A stretch of DNA of 64,000 nucleotides. It comes from Planctomycetota bacterium (GTDB lineage: Bacteria; Planctomycetota; UBA1135; GCA-002686595). The notes under the pieces were generated by a model that made no database searches, had not been told where the DNA came from, and worked only from the letters and a program-made list of their open reading frames with translations. Below are positions 16,870 to 25,156 of this stretch, one piece after another; the first letter of the stretch is position 1; the number at the start of each line of letters is the position of its first letter. The stretch is from NCBI GenBank assembly GCA_020638835.1, contig JACKHV010000001.1, forward strand, positions 1,116,001-1,180,000. Direction: 5' to 3'. The translations under genes and the position numbers were made by a program.

Positions 16870-19371
16870 ATGATCTCGATCGGATCGACTGCCCGAACGC
16901 TGGCGCTCTTCGCCCTGACCTCGAGTGCGGCGACCGCGGACGTGCTCGTGGACTGGGACTTCAGCACTGCGGTGAACCCGGCGTCCGGGGGCTCCGTCGC
17001 GACCGGGATCGGCGCGACGCTGCTCGCGTCGGGCAACGCGGTGACGCACCCGGACGTGACTTGCTCGGGAATCGTCTCGCGCTCCGCGTGGCTGGGGAAC
17101 GCCTGCAACCCGACCGGCTTGCAGCACAGCTCCGGAACCTACGTACCGATGGGGGAGCTGAACCTGCAGAAGTGGGACGGCGACGTCCTCTCGAGCTGCG
17201 GGGCGAACAACGACGGCGTCAACGACAACTACTTCAGCTTCGTGATCACGCCGACTTCCGGTCCGGTCGACGTGTCGCGCATCTCGATCTCGACCTGGCG
17301 CAACGGCGCGGGCGCGCCCGCGACCTATTCGATGGAGGTCGTCGTCGACGGCGGCGCGCCGCAAGCCTTCGGAGCTTCGTTGCTCGACAACGTGTTCGGC
17401 GACGGTGGCTTCGAATGGTTCGACTTCGACGGACAGGTCACGGCCACGACGTCGCTCGAGATCCGCTTCCGCCCCGCGGCGAGCCCCGGCGGACAAGGCA
17501 CCGGCAACCTTCACATCGACGGTCTGCGCGTGGAGCGCGGCACGGCGAACAGCGGTCCGGACGGCCCGAACGTACTGTTCCTGATCGCCGACGACCTGAC
17601 CGCCAGTGCGCTCGAGGTCTACGGCAACAGCGAAGTACAGACGCCGAACCTGAACGCGCTCGCAGCGCGCGGCATGGTGTTCGAGAACGCCTACTGCCAG
17701 TACCCGGTCTGCGACGCGTCGCGCGCGTCGATGATGACCGGCTGGTACACCGACCGCATCCAGCAAGAGGGAGGCGGCTACTCGAACTTCGATGCCGCGC
17801 TCGGTTCGCATGCGACCTTGCCGGAGCACTTCCGCCTGAACGGGTACACCTCGCGGCGGATCAGCAAGATCTACCACATGCGCGTCCCGGGCGACATCCA
17901 CGACGGGACGTCGGGACCGGACCACGCGCCGTCTTGGAACTCGATCTTCAACGTGCAGAGCCCCGAGTACCAGACGCCGGGCGTCATCGGTCACTACACC
18001 AACGAGTCGGTCGACTACGTGGCCGGCACGGGCTTCGGCGCCGCCTTCGTCACCATCAACGCGAGCACGGACGGCACGGAACAGGCCGATTTCCTCGCGG
18101 CGACCGCGGCCGAGGCGAATCTCGCCAACCTGCAGAGCACGCCGTTCTTCCTGGGTGTCGGCTTCGTGCGTCCGCACGTGCCGCTCGTCACGCCGTCGAG
18201 CTTCTTCGACCTCTACGACCCGCTGCTGCTGTCGCTCGCCGCGGTGATCCCCGGCGACCTGCTCGACATCCCGAGCGCCGGCGTCTTCTGGAACGAGCCC
18301 ACGCGCGGTCCGAACAACGACACGGATCGTCGCAATGTGCTGCAGGCGTACTACGCGAGCGTGAGCTTCATGGACGAGCAAGTTGGGCGCGTGCTCGACA
18401 AGCTCGACGAACTCGAGCTCACGGACGACACGGTCGTCGTGTTCACGTCCGACCACGGCTACCACCTCGGCGAGCACACGATGTGGCAGAAGCTGAGCCT
18501 GCACGAGGAGTCGGCGCGCGTGCCGCTGATCATCGCCGGCCCGGGCATCGTCGCGGGACGCACCAACGCCCTAGCGGAGTCGCTCGACTTCTATCCGACG
18601 CTGGCGGACCTCGCCGGCCTCGACGTGCCCGAGCGCTGCCAAGGCGTTTCGCTCGCTCCGATCCTGCACGGTACGGCCGCGAACGTCCGCTACTCTGCGA
18701 TGTCGCGCGTCTCGAACGGATACCTGCTGCGCACGCCGGACTGGGCGTACATGCGCTACTCGAACGGCACGGAGGAGCTGTACGACATGCGCCCCGTCGC
18801 GCAGGGCGGGGATCCGCAGCAGTACACGAACCTCGCGGGCGTGTCGGCCTACGCGAACACGAAGTCGATCCTCTCGGCCTCGCTCGACGCACGCATCGCC
18901 GCGGCGATCGGGGAACCCGCGCAACCCTTCTGCATCGGTGACGGCAACCCGCAGGCGTGTCCCTGCGGCAACGAGTCGCCGATCGGCAGCGGTGCGGGCT
19001 GCGCGAACTCGACCGGCTTCGGCGCCGTCCTCTCCGCGAGCGGTTCGGCGAGCGTCGCCGCGGACGACCTCGTGCTCGGCTTCTTCGACGCGATTCCGAA
19101 CCAGCCGAGCATGGTCGTGCAAGGCGCCTCGAGCATGCGCCTCGCCTTCCGCGACGGGGTGCTCTGCATGGGCAATCCCACTGAGCGCATCGAGGTCGTG
19201 CTGACCGACGCGAACGGGGCGGGCTCGACCGTGGGCTCGATCGCGGACGCGGGCGCGGTCGGTCCCGGCATGACGCGCTACTACCAGCTGTGGTACCGCG
19301 ACCCGGGCGGCGTCAGCCCCTGCGGGACGGGGTCGAACACCTCGAACGGCCTGATCGTCGACTGGAACTGA
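16870..19371 (+). CDS. secreted multidomain sulfatase (DWDF domain, sulfatase, C-terminal cysteine module)
   Basis: The 833-residue protein has a signal peptide (1-23), one DWDF domain (about 26-225), a sulfatase domain (about 233-685) and the cysteine module (about 690-833). The sulfatase begins PNVLFLIADDL, with the two Asp metal ligands. It carries the formylglycine site VCDASRASMMTG, in which the Cys would be converted to the catalytic aldehyde, and the TSDHGYHLGEH metal-site segment. The order of motifs resembles iduronate-2-sulfatase-type enzymes of the S1 family; the substrate cannot be read. The flanking domains are shared with the two upstream proteins, pointing to a common extracellular location or binding target. 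An anaerobic or oxygen-dependent maturase must be encoded elsewhere. Confidence 0.88.
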   Translation: MISIGSTARTLALFALTSSAATADVLVDWDFSTAVNPASGGSVATGIGATLLASGNAVTHPDVTCSGIVSRSAWLGNACNPTGLQHSSGTYVPMGELNLQKWDGDVLSSCGANNDGVNDNYFSFVITPTSGPVDVSRISISTWRNGAGAPATYSMEVVVDGGAPQAFGASLLDNVFGDGGFEWFDFDGQVTATTSLEIRFRPAASPGGQGTGNLHIDGLRVERGTANSGPDGPNVLFLIADDLTASALEVYGNSEVQTPNLNALAARGMVFENAYCQYPVCDASRASMMTGWYTDRIQQEGGGYSNFDAALGSHATLPEHFRLNGYTSRRISKIYHMRVPGDIHDGTSGPDHAPSWNSIFNVQSPEYQTPGVIGHYTNESVDYVAGTGFGAAFVTINASTDGTEQADFLAATAAEANLANLQSTPFFLGVGFVRPHVPLVTPSSFFDLYDPLLLSLAAVIPGDLLDIPSAGVFWNEPTRGPNNDTDRRNVLQAYYASVSFMDEQVGRVLDKLDELELTDDTVVVFTSDHGYHLGEHTMWQKLSLHEESARVPLIIAGPGIVAGRTNALAESLDFYPTLADLAGLDVPERCQGVSLAPILHGTAANVRYSAMSRVSNGYLLRTPDWAYMRYSNGTEELYDMRPVAQGGDPQQYTNLAGVSAYANTKSILSASLDARIAAAIGEPAQPFCIGDGNPQACPCGNESPIGSGAGCANSTGFGAVLSASGSASVAADDLVLGFFDAIPNQPSMVVQGASSMRLAFRDGVLCMGNPTERIEVVLTDANGAGSTVGSIADAGAVGPGMTRYYQLWYRDPGGVSPCGTGSNTSNGLIVDWN

Positions 19372-19383
19372 TCGGGCGCGGGG

Positions 19384-19425
19384 GAGCGGCCGGTCGAGCG
19401 CGGATTCGCGCCCGGCCGGCCGCTC
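19384..19425 (+). terminator. terminator hairpin after the sulfatase
   Basis: GAGCGGCCGG (19384-19393) pairs perfectly with CCGGCCGCTC (19416-19425), and the loop also contains self-complementary GCGCG-type bases. It is 12 bases after the sulfatase stop and separates it from the BMC operon. Confidence 0.65.
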
Positions 19426-19507
19426 GCGTCTTCCGCTCAAGCGGGTCGCAAGCGAGCTGCAACGGGACAAGAGGAGTCGATCGCGCCGTCCGCGCGCACG
19501 CATCCCG

Positions 19508-19536
19508 TGGACTTCCCCCCGGCACCTCTCTAGACT
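19508..19536 (+). promoter_or_regulatory. putative sigma-70-type promoter of the microcompartment operon
   Basis: TGGACT (19508-19513), 17 bases, then TAGACT (19531-19536). Transcription from here would leave a leader of about 120 bases before the first BMC gene. The -10 hexamer is the one found before several other genes in this window. Confidence 0.45.
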
Positions 19537-19662
19537 CCTGCGCCGCGCGACGAGGGACCCGGTCGGTCCCCTGGCGTCGCGCTCCACGCTCCCGGGCCCC
19601 GGGAGCTCCCCTCGGGCGCAGCACACTTGCGCCACCCCCGCAATCGGAAAGAGACGCCCCGG

Positions 19663-19959
19663 ATGAAGCCTGTCGCTCTGGGAATGGTCGAGACCAAGGG
19701 TCTCGTGGGTTCGATCGAAGCCGGTGACGCCATGGTCAAGACGGCCATGGTCGAGCTCTTCGGCAAGGAGAAGGTCACCGCCGGCTTCGTGACGATGTTC
19801 GTCACGGGCGAGGTGGGCGCGGTCAAGGCCGCCACCGACGCCGGCGCCGCCGCCGCGCGCCGCGTGGGCGAGCTCGTCTCCGTGCACGTGATCCCGCGCC
19901 CGCACGAGCAGGTCTGGTCGATCCTGCCGCCGCTGCGCAAGGTCACCGCGAACAAGTAG
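19663..19959 (+). CDS. BMC-H shell protein 1 (hexameric microcompartment shell protein)
   Basis: A 98-residue single Pfam00936-type BMC domain. It has the diagnostic start ALGMVETKGLVGSIEAGDAM, the middle segment VTMFVTGEVGAVKAATDAG and the end GELVSVHVIPRPHE. Such proteins form cyclic hexamers that tile the shell facets, with a central pore. The ATG at 19663 gives the canonical N-terminus; an upstream extension is not needed. It is about 73% identical by eye to the second BMC-H at 21981, so the pair probably arose by duplication. First gene of the operon. Confidence 0.95.
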   Translation: MKPVALGMVETKGLVGSIEAGDAMVKTAMVELFGKEKVTAGFVTMFVTGEVGAVKAATDAGAAAARRVGELVSVHVIPRPHEQVWSILPPLRKVTANK

Positions 19960-20021
19960 ACGGTCCCTGTCGGGCTTGCGCGCGGACGTAGCTGCGTCCT
20001 CGCCGCCGAACCCGTGCACCG

Positions 20022-21896
20022 ATGCGTGACCTCGATCCCGATCTCCGCGCGCTGCAAGAGATGCGCGACGCCGTCCGGCGAGCCAAGGAGGCTTGCAAGG
20101 CGATCTCGTCGTACACCCAGGCGCAGACCGACCGCCTCTGCGAGGCGATGGTGCAAGCCGGCGTCGCCGCCGCCGCGGATCTCGCGCGCCTCGCGGTCGA
20201 GGAGACGGGCATCGGCCGCGTGCACTACAAGATCCTGAAGAACCTCTTCGGATCGGAAGGCACGTGGGCGTCGATCAAGGACGAGAAGACGGTCGGCGTG
20301 ATCTCGCGCGACGAGCGCAAGGGGCTGGTCGAAGTCGCCACGGCGTCCGGCGTGATCGCCGGCATCGTTCCGACGACGAACCCGACGTCGACGGCGCTGT
20401 TCAAGGCGATCATCAGCGTCAAGGGACGCAACTCGATCGTGATCTCGCCCCATCCGCGCGCGCGCCGCTGCATCGGCGAGACCGTCGAAGTGCTGCGCCG
20501 CGCGATCGAGCGCGCCGGCGGGCCGCCCGACCTCGTCATCGCGCTGTCGAACCCGACGATCGAATCGACGGGCGCGCTGATGAAGCACCGCGACGTCGCG
20601 ATCATCCTCGCGACGGGAGGTGAAGGGCTCGTGCACGCCGCGTACTCGTCGGGGCGCCCCGCCTACGGCGTCGGTCCCGGCAACGTGCCGCTCTACGTCG
20701 ACCGCTCCGCCGACCCCAAGGAAGTCGCGCGCATCGTCGTCTCCTCGCAGAGCTTCGACAACGCGACCTTCTGCTGCTCGGAACAGGCGCTCGTACTCGA
20801 CGCGCCGATCGCCGACCGCTTGCTGAAGGAGCTGCAGGCGCGCGGCGCGTACCTCTGCAACGAGAGCGAGACGCAGCTGCTCGGCCGCCACTGCAACAAG
20901 GGCGGCATGATGAACGCCGACGTCGTCGGACAGGACCCCTGGAAGATCGCGCGCGCCGCGGGCTTCGAGGTTCCGGTCGAGACGACGATCCTGCTCGCGC
21001 ACCAGGGCGGCGTCGGCACCGACTGGCCGCTCTCGATCGAGATCCTCTGCCCCGTGCTGTCGGTGCACCTCGTCGACGGTTGGGAAGAGGGCTGCAAGAC
21101 CTGCTGGGACGTGCTGAAGTTCGGCGGTCTCGGCCACACGATGGGCATCCACTGCCGCGACCAAGCCGTGCTCGAGCAGTTCATGCTCGAGAAGCCGGCG
21201 AACCGCATCATCGTCAACGGGCCGACCTCGCAGGGCGCCGTCGGCTACTCGACCTCGCTCGATCCGTCCGTCAGCCTCGGCTGCGGTCCGCAGGCGGGCA
21301 ACATCACCTCGGACAACATCACCGCGCGCCACCTGATCAACGTCAAGCGCGCCGCCGCGCCGACGCGCGACTGGGAAGAACGCGCCGTGCGCGACCACGC
21401 CCGCGCCGCCGCGCTGGGTGGAGAAGCCGCGCCGCGCGGATCCGGGCTGCCCGGCGATCCCGCGCTCGGCGGTGCCGTGCGTCCCGCCGTCGCCGGTGCT
21501 CCCGCCGCGCCCGCGTGGACCGGCAACGCGACGCACCAGTCGGTCAAGAAACACGTGCCGCCCGCGCCTCCCGCGAACGCGCCGAAGGTGCAAGCCGCCG
21601 CGAAAGTCGCGCCGAAGAGCGCGCCGGTCTTCACGCGTCCGAATGCAGCCGCGACGGTCGCGCCGCGCCCCGCCGCGAAGTCGACGCCGGCCCCCGCGCC
21701 GCGCCCCGCTCCCGCCGCGCACGTTCCGTCCGCCTCCGGCGCGTCCGCGACGCGCACCGCCGGTCCCTACGCCGGCGGATCGCTCTCGTCCGGCGACATC
21801 CAACGCCTCATCGCCGGCGCCGGTGCCGGTTGTCCGCTCGGTCCGTGCAAGGGCTGCCCGCACCACTCGGTGACGACGGGCGCCTGCACCGCCTGA
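20022..21896 (+). CDS. CoA-acylating aldehyde dehydrogenase of the microcompartment, with C-terminal targeting and cysteine-rich tail
   Basis: Converts an aldehyde and CoA to acyl-CoA with NAD+, the core metabolosome reaction. The 624-residue protein has an aldehyde dehydrogenase core (about 1-450) with the coenzyme segment VPTTNPTSTALFKAI and the catalytic Cys in DNATFCCSEQAL (Cys251, by comparison with AdhE/PduP-type sequences). After that comes an unusually long Ala/Pro-rich linker (about 455-580), then an amphipathic stretch SSGDIQRLIAGAGAG that looks like an encapsulation peptide. The last 22 residues are cysteine-rich (CPLGPCKGCPHH, then GAC near the end). Ordinary PduP/EutE proteins are about 460 residues. 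The aldehyde substrate is not evident. Confidence 0.9.
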   Translation: MRDLDPDLRALQEMRDAVRRAKEACKAISSYTQAQTDRLCEAMVQAGVAAAADLARLAVEETGIGRVHYKILKNLFGSEGTWASIKDEKTVGVISRDERKGLVEVATASGVIAGIVPTTNPTSTALFKAIISVKGRNSIVISPHPRARRCIGETVEVLRRAIERAGGPPDLVIALSNPTIESTGALMKHRDVAIILATGGEGLVHAAYSSGRPAYGVGPGNVPLYVDRSADPKEVARIVVSSQSFDNATFCCSEQALVLDAPIADRLLKELQARGAYLCNESETQLLGRHCNKGGMMNADVVGQDPWKIARAAGFEVPVETTILLAHQGGVGTDWPLSIEILCPVLSVHLVDGWEEGCKTCWDVLKFGGLGHTMGIHCRDQAVLEQFMLEKPANRIIVNGPTSQGAVGYSTSLDPSVSLGCGPQAGNITSDNITARHLINVKRAAAPTRDWEERAVRDHARAAALGGEAAPRGSGLPGDPALGGAVRPAVAGAPAAPAWTGNATHQSVKKHVPPAPPANAPKVQAAAKVAPKSAPVFTRPNAAATVAPRPAAKSTPAPAPRPAPAAHVPSASGASATRTAGPYAGGSLSSGDIQRLIAGAGAGCPLGPCKGCPHHSVTTGACTA

Positions 21897-21980
21897 CCCC
21901 GCGCGCACACAGATCACAGCCGAGCGCACGCGCGCTCCGCTCCGAACGCAACCCTCTCCTGAACGCAACGAGTTACCGCA

Positions 21981-22271
21981 ATGGACAGCAACATCGCCTT
22001 GGGCATGATCGAGACGAAGGGCTTCGTCGGCGCCATCGAGGCCGCCGATGCCATGGTGAAGGCCGCGAAGGTCACCCTGCTCGGCAAGGAGATCTCCGGC
22101 GGAGGTCTCGTGACCGTCATGGTGCGTGGTGAAGTCGGCGCCGTGAAGGCCGCCGTCGAGTCGGGCGCCGCCGCCGCGCGTCGCGTGGGCGAGCTCGTCT
22201 CGACGCACGTCATCCCGCGCCCGGCCGTCGACCTCGAGCAGTACCTGCCGAAGCAGCCCGAGGGCAACTGA
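21981..22271 (+). CDS. BMC-H shell protein 2
   Basis: A 96-residue single BMC-domain protein: ALGMIETKGFVGAIEAADAM, then VTVMVRGEVGAVKAAVESG, then GELVSTHVIPRP. It differs from BMC-H 1 mainly in the loop between strands (LLGKEISGGGL), which lines the pore region, and in the C-terminal tail (VDLEQYLPKQPEGN). The two paralogues could form facets with different pores or mixed hexamers. It follows the aldehyde dehydrogenase gene by 84 bases. Confidence 0.95.
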   Translation: MDSNIALGMIETKGFVGAIEAADAMVKAAKVTLLGKEISGGGLVTVMVRGEVGAVKAAVESGAAAARRVGELVSTHVIPRPAVDLEQYLPKQPEGN

Positions 22272-22342
22272 GCCCTCGCTGTTCCCGGACGTCCGCGGCG
22301 CGCGACCTCGCTCGAGGCGCGCGCGCGACGTGAGGAGCCCGC

Positions 22343-22990
22343 TTGAGTCCCGTCAAGACGAACGCCGATCTGCGCGGCGCGGTCCTCGTCGACCAGATGC
22401 AGCCCCAGTTCGCGGCAGCGATCGCCGCGAACACGGACGGCTACTTCCCGGTCGCCGGTGAGACCGCGTTCTGGCTGGAAGTGCAGCCCGGCATCGTCGT
22501 GAACCGGCTGATGGACGTCGCGCTGAAGAGCTGCGACGTGAAGCCGGGCGCGCTGATCACCGAGCGCTCGTACGGCACGCTCGAAGTGCACGGCGGCGAC
22601 CAGGGGCAGGTGCGGCGCGCCGCCGACTGCATCCTCGGCGAACTCGGCACGACTTCGGACGGCGGCTACAAGCCGTGCTGTCTGACGGACGAAGTGATCC
22701 GCAAGCTCGACAGCCACCAAGCGGCACTGATCAACCGCACGCGCTCGGGAATGCTCGTGCTGGGGGACGACACGCTCTACACGCTCGAGGTCGCGCCGGC
22801 GGTGTACGTGCTGCTCGCGGCGAACGAGGCCGAGAAGGCCGCGCCGATCCGGCTCGTCGACCTCGAGAACAACGGCGCCGTGGGTCGCCTGCGGCTCGCC
22901 GGAACGGACGCGGAGATCGACGCCGCCGTGAAGGCGGTGCGCCGCGCGCTCGACGCCGTGCCCGGCCGCAAGAACCCGGAGGGCGCCTGA
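22343..22990 (+). CDS. tandem-domain BMC shell protein (BMC-T), divergent type
   Basis: The 215-residue protein contains two divergent BMC domains. The first (about 38-105) reads AFWLEVQPGIVVNRLMDVAL ... GTLEVHGGDQGQVRRAADCI. The second (about 140-212) reads LYTLEVAPAVYVLLAANEAE ... GRLRLAGTDAEIDAAVKAV. Tandem BMC proteins form trimers that mimic hexamers and often have large gated pores. A vicinal Cys pair (YKPCCLTDE) lies in the linker between the domains. The start is TTG at 22343, supported by GAGGAG five bases upstream. The stop overlaps the next gene by one base. The divergence makes the exact subtype (single or stacked trimer) unclear. Confidence 0.75.
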   Translation: MSPVKTNADLRGAVLVDQMQPQFAAAIAANTDGYFPVAGETAFWLEVQPGIVVNRLMDVALKSCDVKPGALITERSYGTLEVHGGDQGQVRRAADCILGELGTTSDGGYKPCCLTDEVIRKLDSHQAALINRTRSGMLVLGDDTLYTLEVAPAVYVLLAANEAEKAAPIRLVDLENNGAVGRLRLAGTDAEIDAAVKAVRRALDAVPGRKNPEGA

Positions 22991-23322
22991 TGTTCCTCGG
23001 ACGCGTCGTCGGCCAGGTCTGGGCCACCGACAAGGTCAGCGACCTCGCGGGCAAGCGCTTGCTGGTCGTCGAGCCGCTCGACGAGCGCCGCGATCCCGCC
23101 GCGCCGATGGTCAAGCCCGTCGTCGCCGCGGATCCCGTCGGCGCGGGCATCGGTGAACACGTCCTCGTGGCCTTCGGCAAGGCGGCGCGCGTCGCCTGCG
23201 GCGGTGACGGAGACTTCGCGCTCGAGGCCGCGATCGTCGGCATCGTCGACGACTTCGACGTGCCCGGCGCGCCGGAACACTGGCGCGGCGCCAAGTCGCG
23301 CCTCAGCGGGGAGTCCGCCTGA
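22990..23322 (+). CDS. BMC-P vertex protein 1 (EutN/CcmL family)
   Basis: A 110-residue pentameric vertex protein. The N-terminus MFLGRVVGQVWATDKVSDL and the segments GKRLLVVEPLD and DPVGAGIGEHVLVAFGKAAR are the family hallmarks. Pentamers cap the twelve corners of the shell. It overlaps both neighbours by one base (TGATG), which suggests translational coupling and fixed low dosage relative to the hexamers. The C-terminal tail (APEHWRGAKSRLSGESA) is longer than in minimal family members. Confidence 0.95.
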   Translation: MFLGRVVGQVWATDKVSDLAGKRLLVVEPLDERRDPAAPMVKPVVAADPVGAGIGEHVLVAFGKAARVACGGDGDFALEAAIVGIVDDFDVPGAPEHWRGAKSRLSGESA

Positions 23323-23651
23323 TGCTCGTCGCCAGCGTCGTCGGAACCGTCTGGTCCACGAAGAAGGACGCGACCCTCGAAGGGCTGCGCCTGCTCGTCG
23401 TGCGCCCCGTCACGACGGACGGCAAGGACTCCGCGGAGACGATGGTCGCCGCCGACACGATCGGCGCCGGCATCGGCGAACGCGTGCTCGTCGTCTTCGG
23501 ACGCGCCGCGCGCCACGCGATCGGCAAGGGCCACGACATCGGGTTCCAGACGGCCGTCGTCGGGATCGTGGACCGCATGGAACTCGAAGACGGCCGCACC
23601 GTGGGCACGGTGGCCGAGCTGGACACGGGCCCCGCCGCCGGCGGCGCCTGA
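23322..23651 (+). CDS. BMC-P vertex protein 2 (EutN/CcmL family)
   Basis: A 109-residue paralogue of the preceding gene: MLVASVVGTVWSTKKDATL, then GLRLLVVRPV, then DTIGAGIGERVLVVFGRAAR. Two vertex proteins are common in planctomycete-type and several other BMC loci. Start and stop arrangement (TGATG overlap with the previous gene) indicates coupling. Confidence 0.95.
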   Translation: MLVASVVGTVWSTKKDATLEGLRLLVVRPVTTDGKDSAETMVAADTIGAGIGERVLVVFGRAARHAIGKGHDIGFQTAVVGIVDRMELEDGRTVGTVAELDTGPAAGGA

Positions 23652-23687
23652 TCGAACGACTCTCGAAGGATCGAGGAGCGTGAAGCT

Positions 23688-24281
23688 ATGAATCGCAACG
23701 ACAAGAACCCCGAGTTCAACGACGGCCCGGAGATGGGCCCGTCGATCGGACTCCTCGAGCTGAACTCCGTCGCGCGCGGCATCGAGGTCGCCGACGCCCT
23801 GCTGTGGGAGTCGAACGTCACGCTGCTCTTCAGCGAACCGGTGCAGCCGGGCAAGTACGTGATCTTGTTCACGGGCAGCGTCGACGACCTGGCCTCGGCG
23901 GTGCGCCGCGGCGCGGACCTCGCCGGCGCGGACCTCGTCGACCAGCTGCTGATCCCGCAAGTGCACCCGCAGGTCGAGCTCGGCCTGCGCCGCACCGGCT
24001 CGATCAACGGCACGCTCGACGCGCTCGGCGTGATCGAGACGACGACGGTCGCCGCCGCCGTCAGCGCCGCTGACGTCGCGCTGAAGACCGCGACCGTCGA
24101 CATGCTGGAGCTGCGCATCGCGAACGGGCTCGGCGGCAAGAGCTACTTCACGCTGACCGGCGAAGTCTCCGACGTGCGTTCGTCGGTCGCGGCCGGTGCG
24201 CGCATGGCGTCGGAGCGCGGCCTGCTCGCGCGCGAAGTCGTCATCCCGAAGCCGCACCCCGACCTCGTCCGTCATCTCTAA
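23688..24281 (+). CDS. tandem-domain BMC shell protein (BMC-T)
   Basis: A 197-residue protein with two recognisable BMC domains. The first (about 18-100) starts SIGLLELNSVARGIEVADAL and ends VDQLLIPQVHPQV. The second (about 110-195) starts ALGVIETTTVAAAVSAADVA and ends EVVIPKPHPDL. It has no Cys at all, so it is not an iron-sulfur type PduT. The N-terminal 15 residues are polar and acidic. It is better conserved as a BMC-T than the gene at 22343, so the shell probably contains two different pseudohexamers. Confidence 0.92.
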   Translation: MNRNDKNPEFNDGPEMGPSIGLLELNSVARGIEVADALLWESNVTLLFSEPVQPGKYVILFTGSVDDLASAVRRGADLAGADLVDQLLIPQVHPQVELGLRRTGSINGTLDALGVIETTTVAAAVSAADVALKTATVDMLELRIANGLGGKSYFTLTGEVSDVRSSVAAGARMASERGLLAREVVIPKPHPDLVRHL

Positions 24282-24296
24282 CGGCGGATCGTCGTC

Positions 24297-24626
24297 ATGG
24301 CCGGCAAGCAGCTGATCACCGAGGAAGACGTGCGCAAGATGGCGCCGGGAGGGGTGTTGCGCCTCGACGCCGGCACGATCGCGACGCCCGCCGCCCTCGA
24401 CGCTGCGTTCGCGCGCGGCATCCGCGTGCAACACGGCTCCGCGCCGGCGAAGAACTGCGGCGCGAAGCCCGCCGCGAAGACGCGCGAATGCCTCTGGCAC
24501 GGCATGCTCGAGCGCGACGGCACCTACGTCGTGCAGGTCGTGAACGGCCGCGCGCGCGTCAGCTTGCTCACCGAAGCCGGTCCCGTTCCCTTCGGCACTG
24601 ATTCCGCACAGGAACACCTCTCATGA
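24297..24626 (+). CDS. small microcompartment-associated protein with EutQ-N-like segment
   Basis: A 109-residue protein of unknown function. Residues 6-45 (QLITEEDVRKMAPGGVLRL, then GTIATPAALDAAFARGIRV) resemble the N-terminal segment of EutQ, whose pattern is LIT..DIR...G ... ITPEA...A...G. The same pattern opens the next protein. The C-terminal half has two Cys (KNCGAK, RECLWHG) and a short beta-like segment (DGTYVVQVVNGRARVSLL). EutQ's cupin domain is absent. In the middle of a BMC operon it may be a cargo adaptor or a minor core protein; that is inference. It overlaps the next gene by four bases. Confidence 0.65.
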   Translation: MAGKQLITEEDVRKMAPGGVLRLDAGTIATPAALDAAFARGIRVQHGSAPAKNCGAKPAAKTRECLWHGMLERDGTYVVQVVNGRARVSLLTEAGPVPFGTDSAQEHLS

Positions 24627-25126
24627 CCCGTCGCTTCTTGACCGCCGAGGACGTCCGCCGCGCGGCGGGCAACGAGATCGTGGTGGACGCGGAGACGGTC
24701 GTCACGCCGCAGGCGCTCGAAGTCGCGCGCCAGTCCGGCATCACGATCCGCGGCGCCGGAGGCAGCTACGCGGAACCGCAACCCGACCGCGGCCCCGACG
24801 CGTCGCGCGCCGTGACGAAGCTGCGGCAGATCCCCGAGCCGGAAGGCGCGTTGAAGGGGCGCGGGCTGATCGTGACCGTCGTCGGCTGCAACCGTCCCGG
24901 TGTGCTGGCCGAGGTCTCGGCCGCGATCGCCGCGCTCGGCGGCAACGTGAACGACATCTCGCAGAAGATGGTCGACCAGTACTTCCACATGGTCTTCGTC
25001 GTCGAACTGTCCGGCTCCGGCAACTTCGGCGACGTGAAGCGCGAGCTCGAGGCGCTCGGTCACGAGGGCGACTACGCCGTCAGCGTGATGCACGAACGCG
25101 TCTTCCGCTTCATGCACCGCGTCTAG
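24623..25126 (+). CDS. EutQ-N-like segment fused to a UPF0237-type ACT domain
   Basis: The 167-residue protein has two parts. Residues 4-45 (RFLTAEDVRRAAGNEIVV, then VVTPQALEVARQSGITI) are the EutQ-N-like segment seen in the preceding gene. After a linker, residues about 78-165 form an ACT domain beginning GLIVTVVGCNRPGVLAEVSA and continuing GGNVNDISQKMVDQYFHMVF, which is the UPF0237 type. UPF0237 genes commonly sit directly before UPF0210 genes, as here, but usually without any N-terminal extension. ACT domains bind small ligands, often amino acids, to regulate a partner. The fusion suggests recruitment of this partner to the compartment. Confidence 0.8.
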   Translation: MTRRFLTAEDVRRAAGNEIVVDAETVVTPQALEVARQSGITIRGAGGSYAEPQPDRGPDASRAVTKLRQIPEPEGALKGRGLIVTVVGCNRPGVLAEVSAAIAALGGNVNDISQKMVDQYFHMVFVVELSGSGNFGDVKRELEALGHEGDYAVSVMHERVFRFMHRV

Positions 25127-25156
25127 CGCCGCGGCCCCGACGACGAACGACGCTCC

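Noticed and set aside
13000..19371. PEP-CTERM sorting signal on the three secreted proteins
   Set aside because: The C-termini end in the CGTGSN ... VDWN module without a PEP motif, hydrophobic helix or basic tail.
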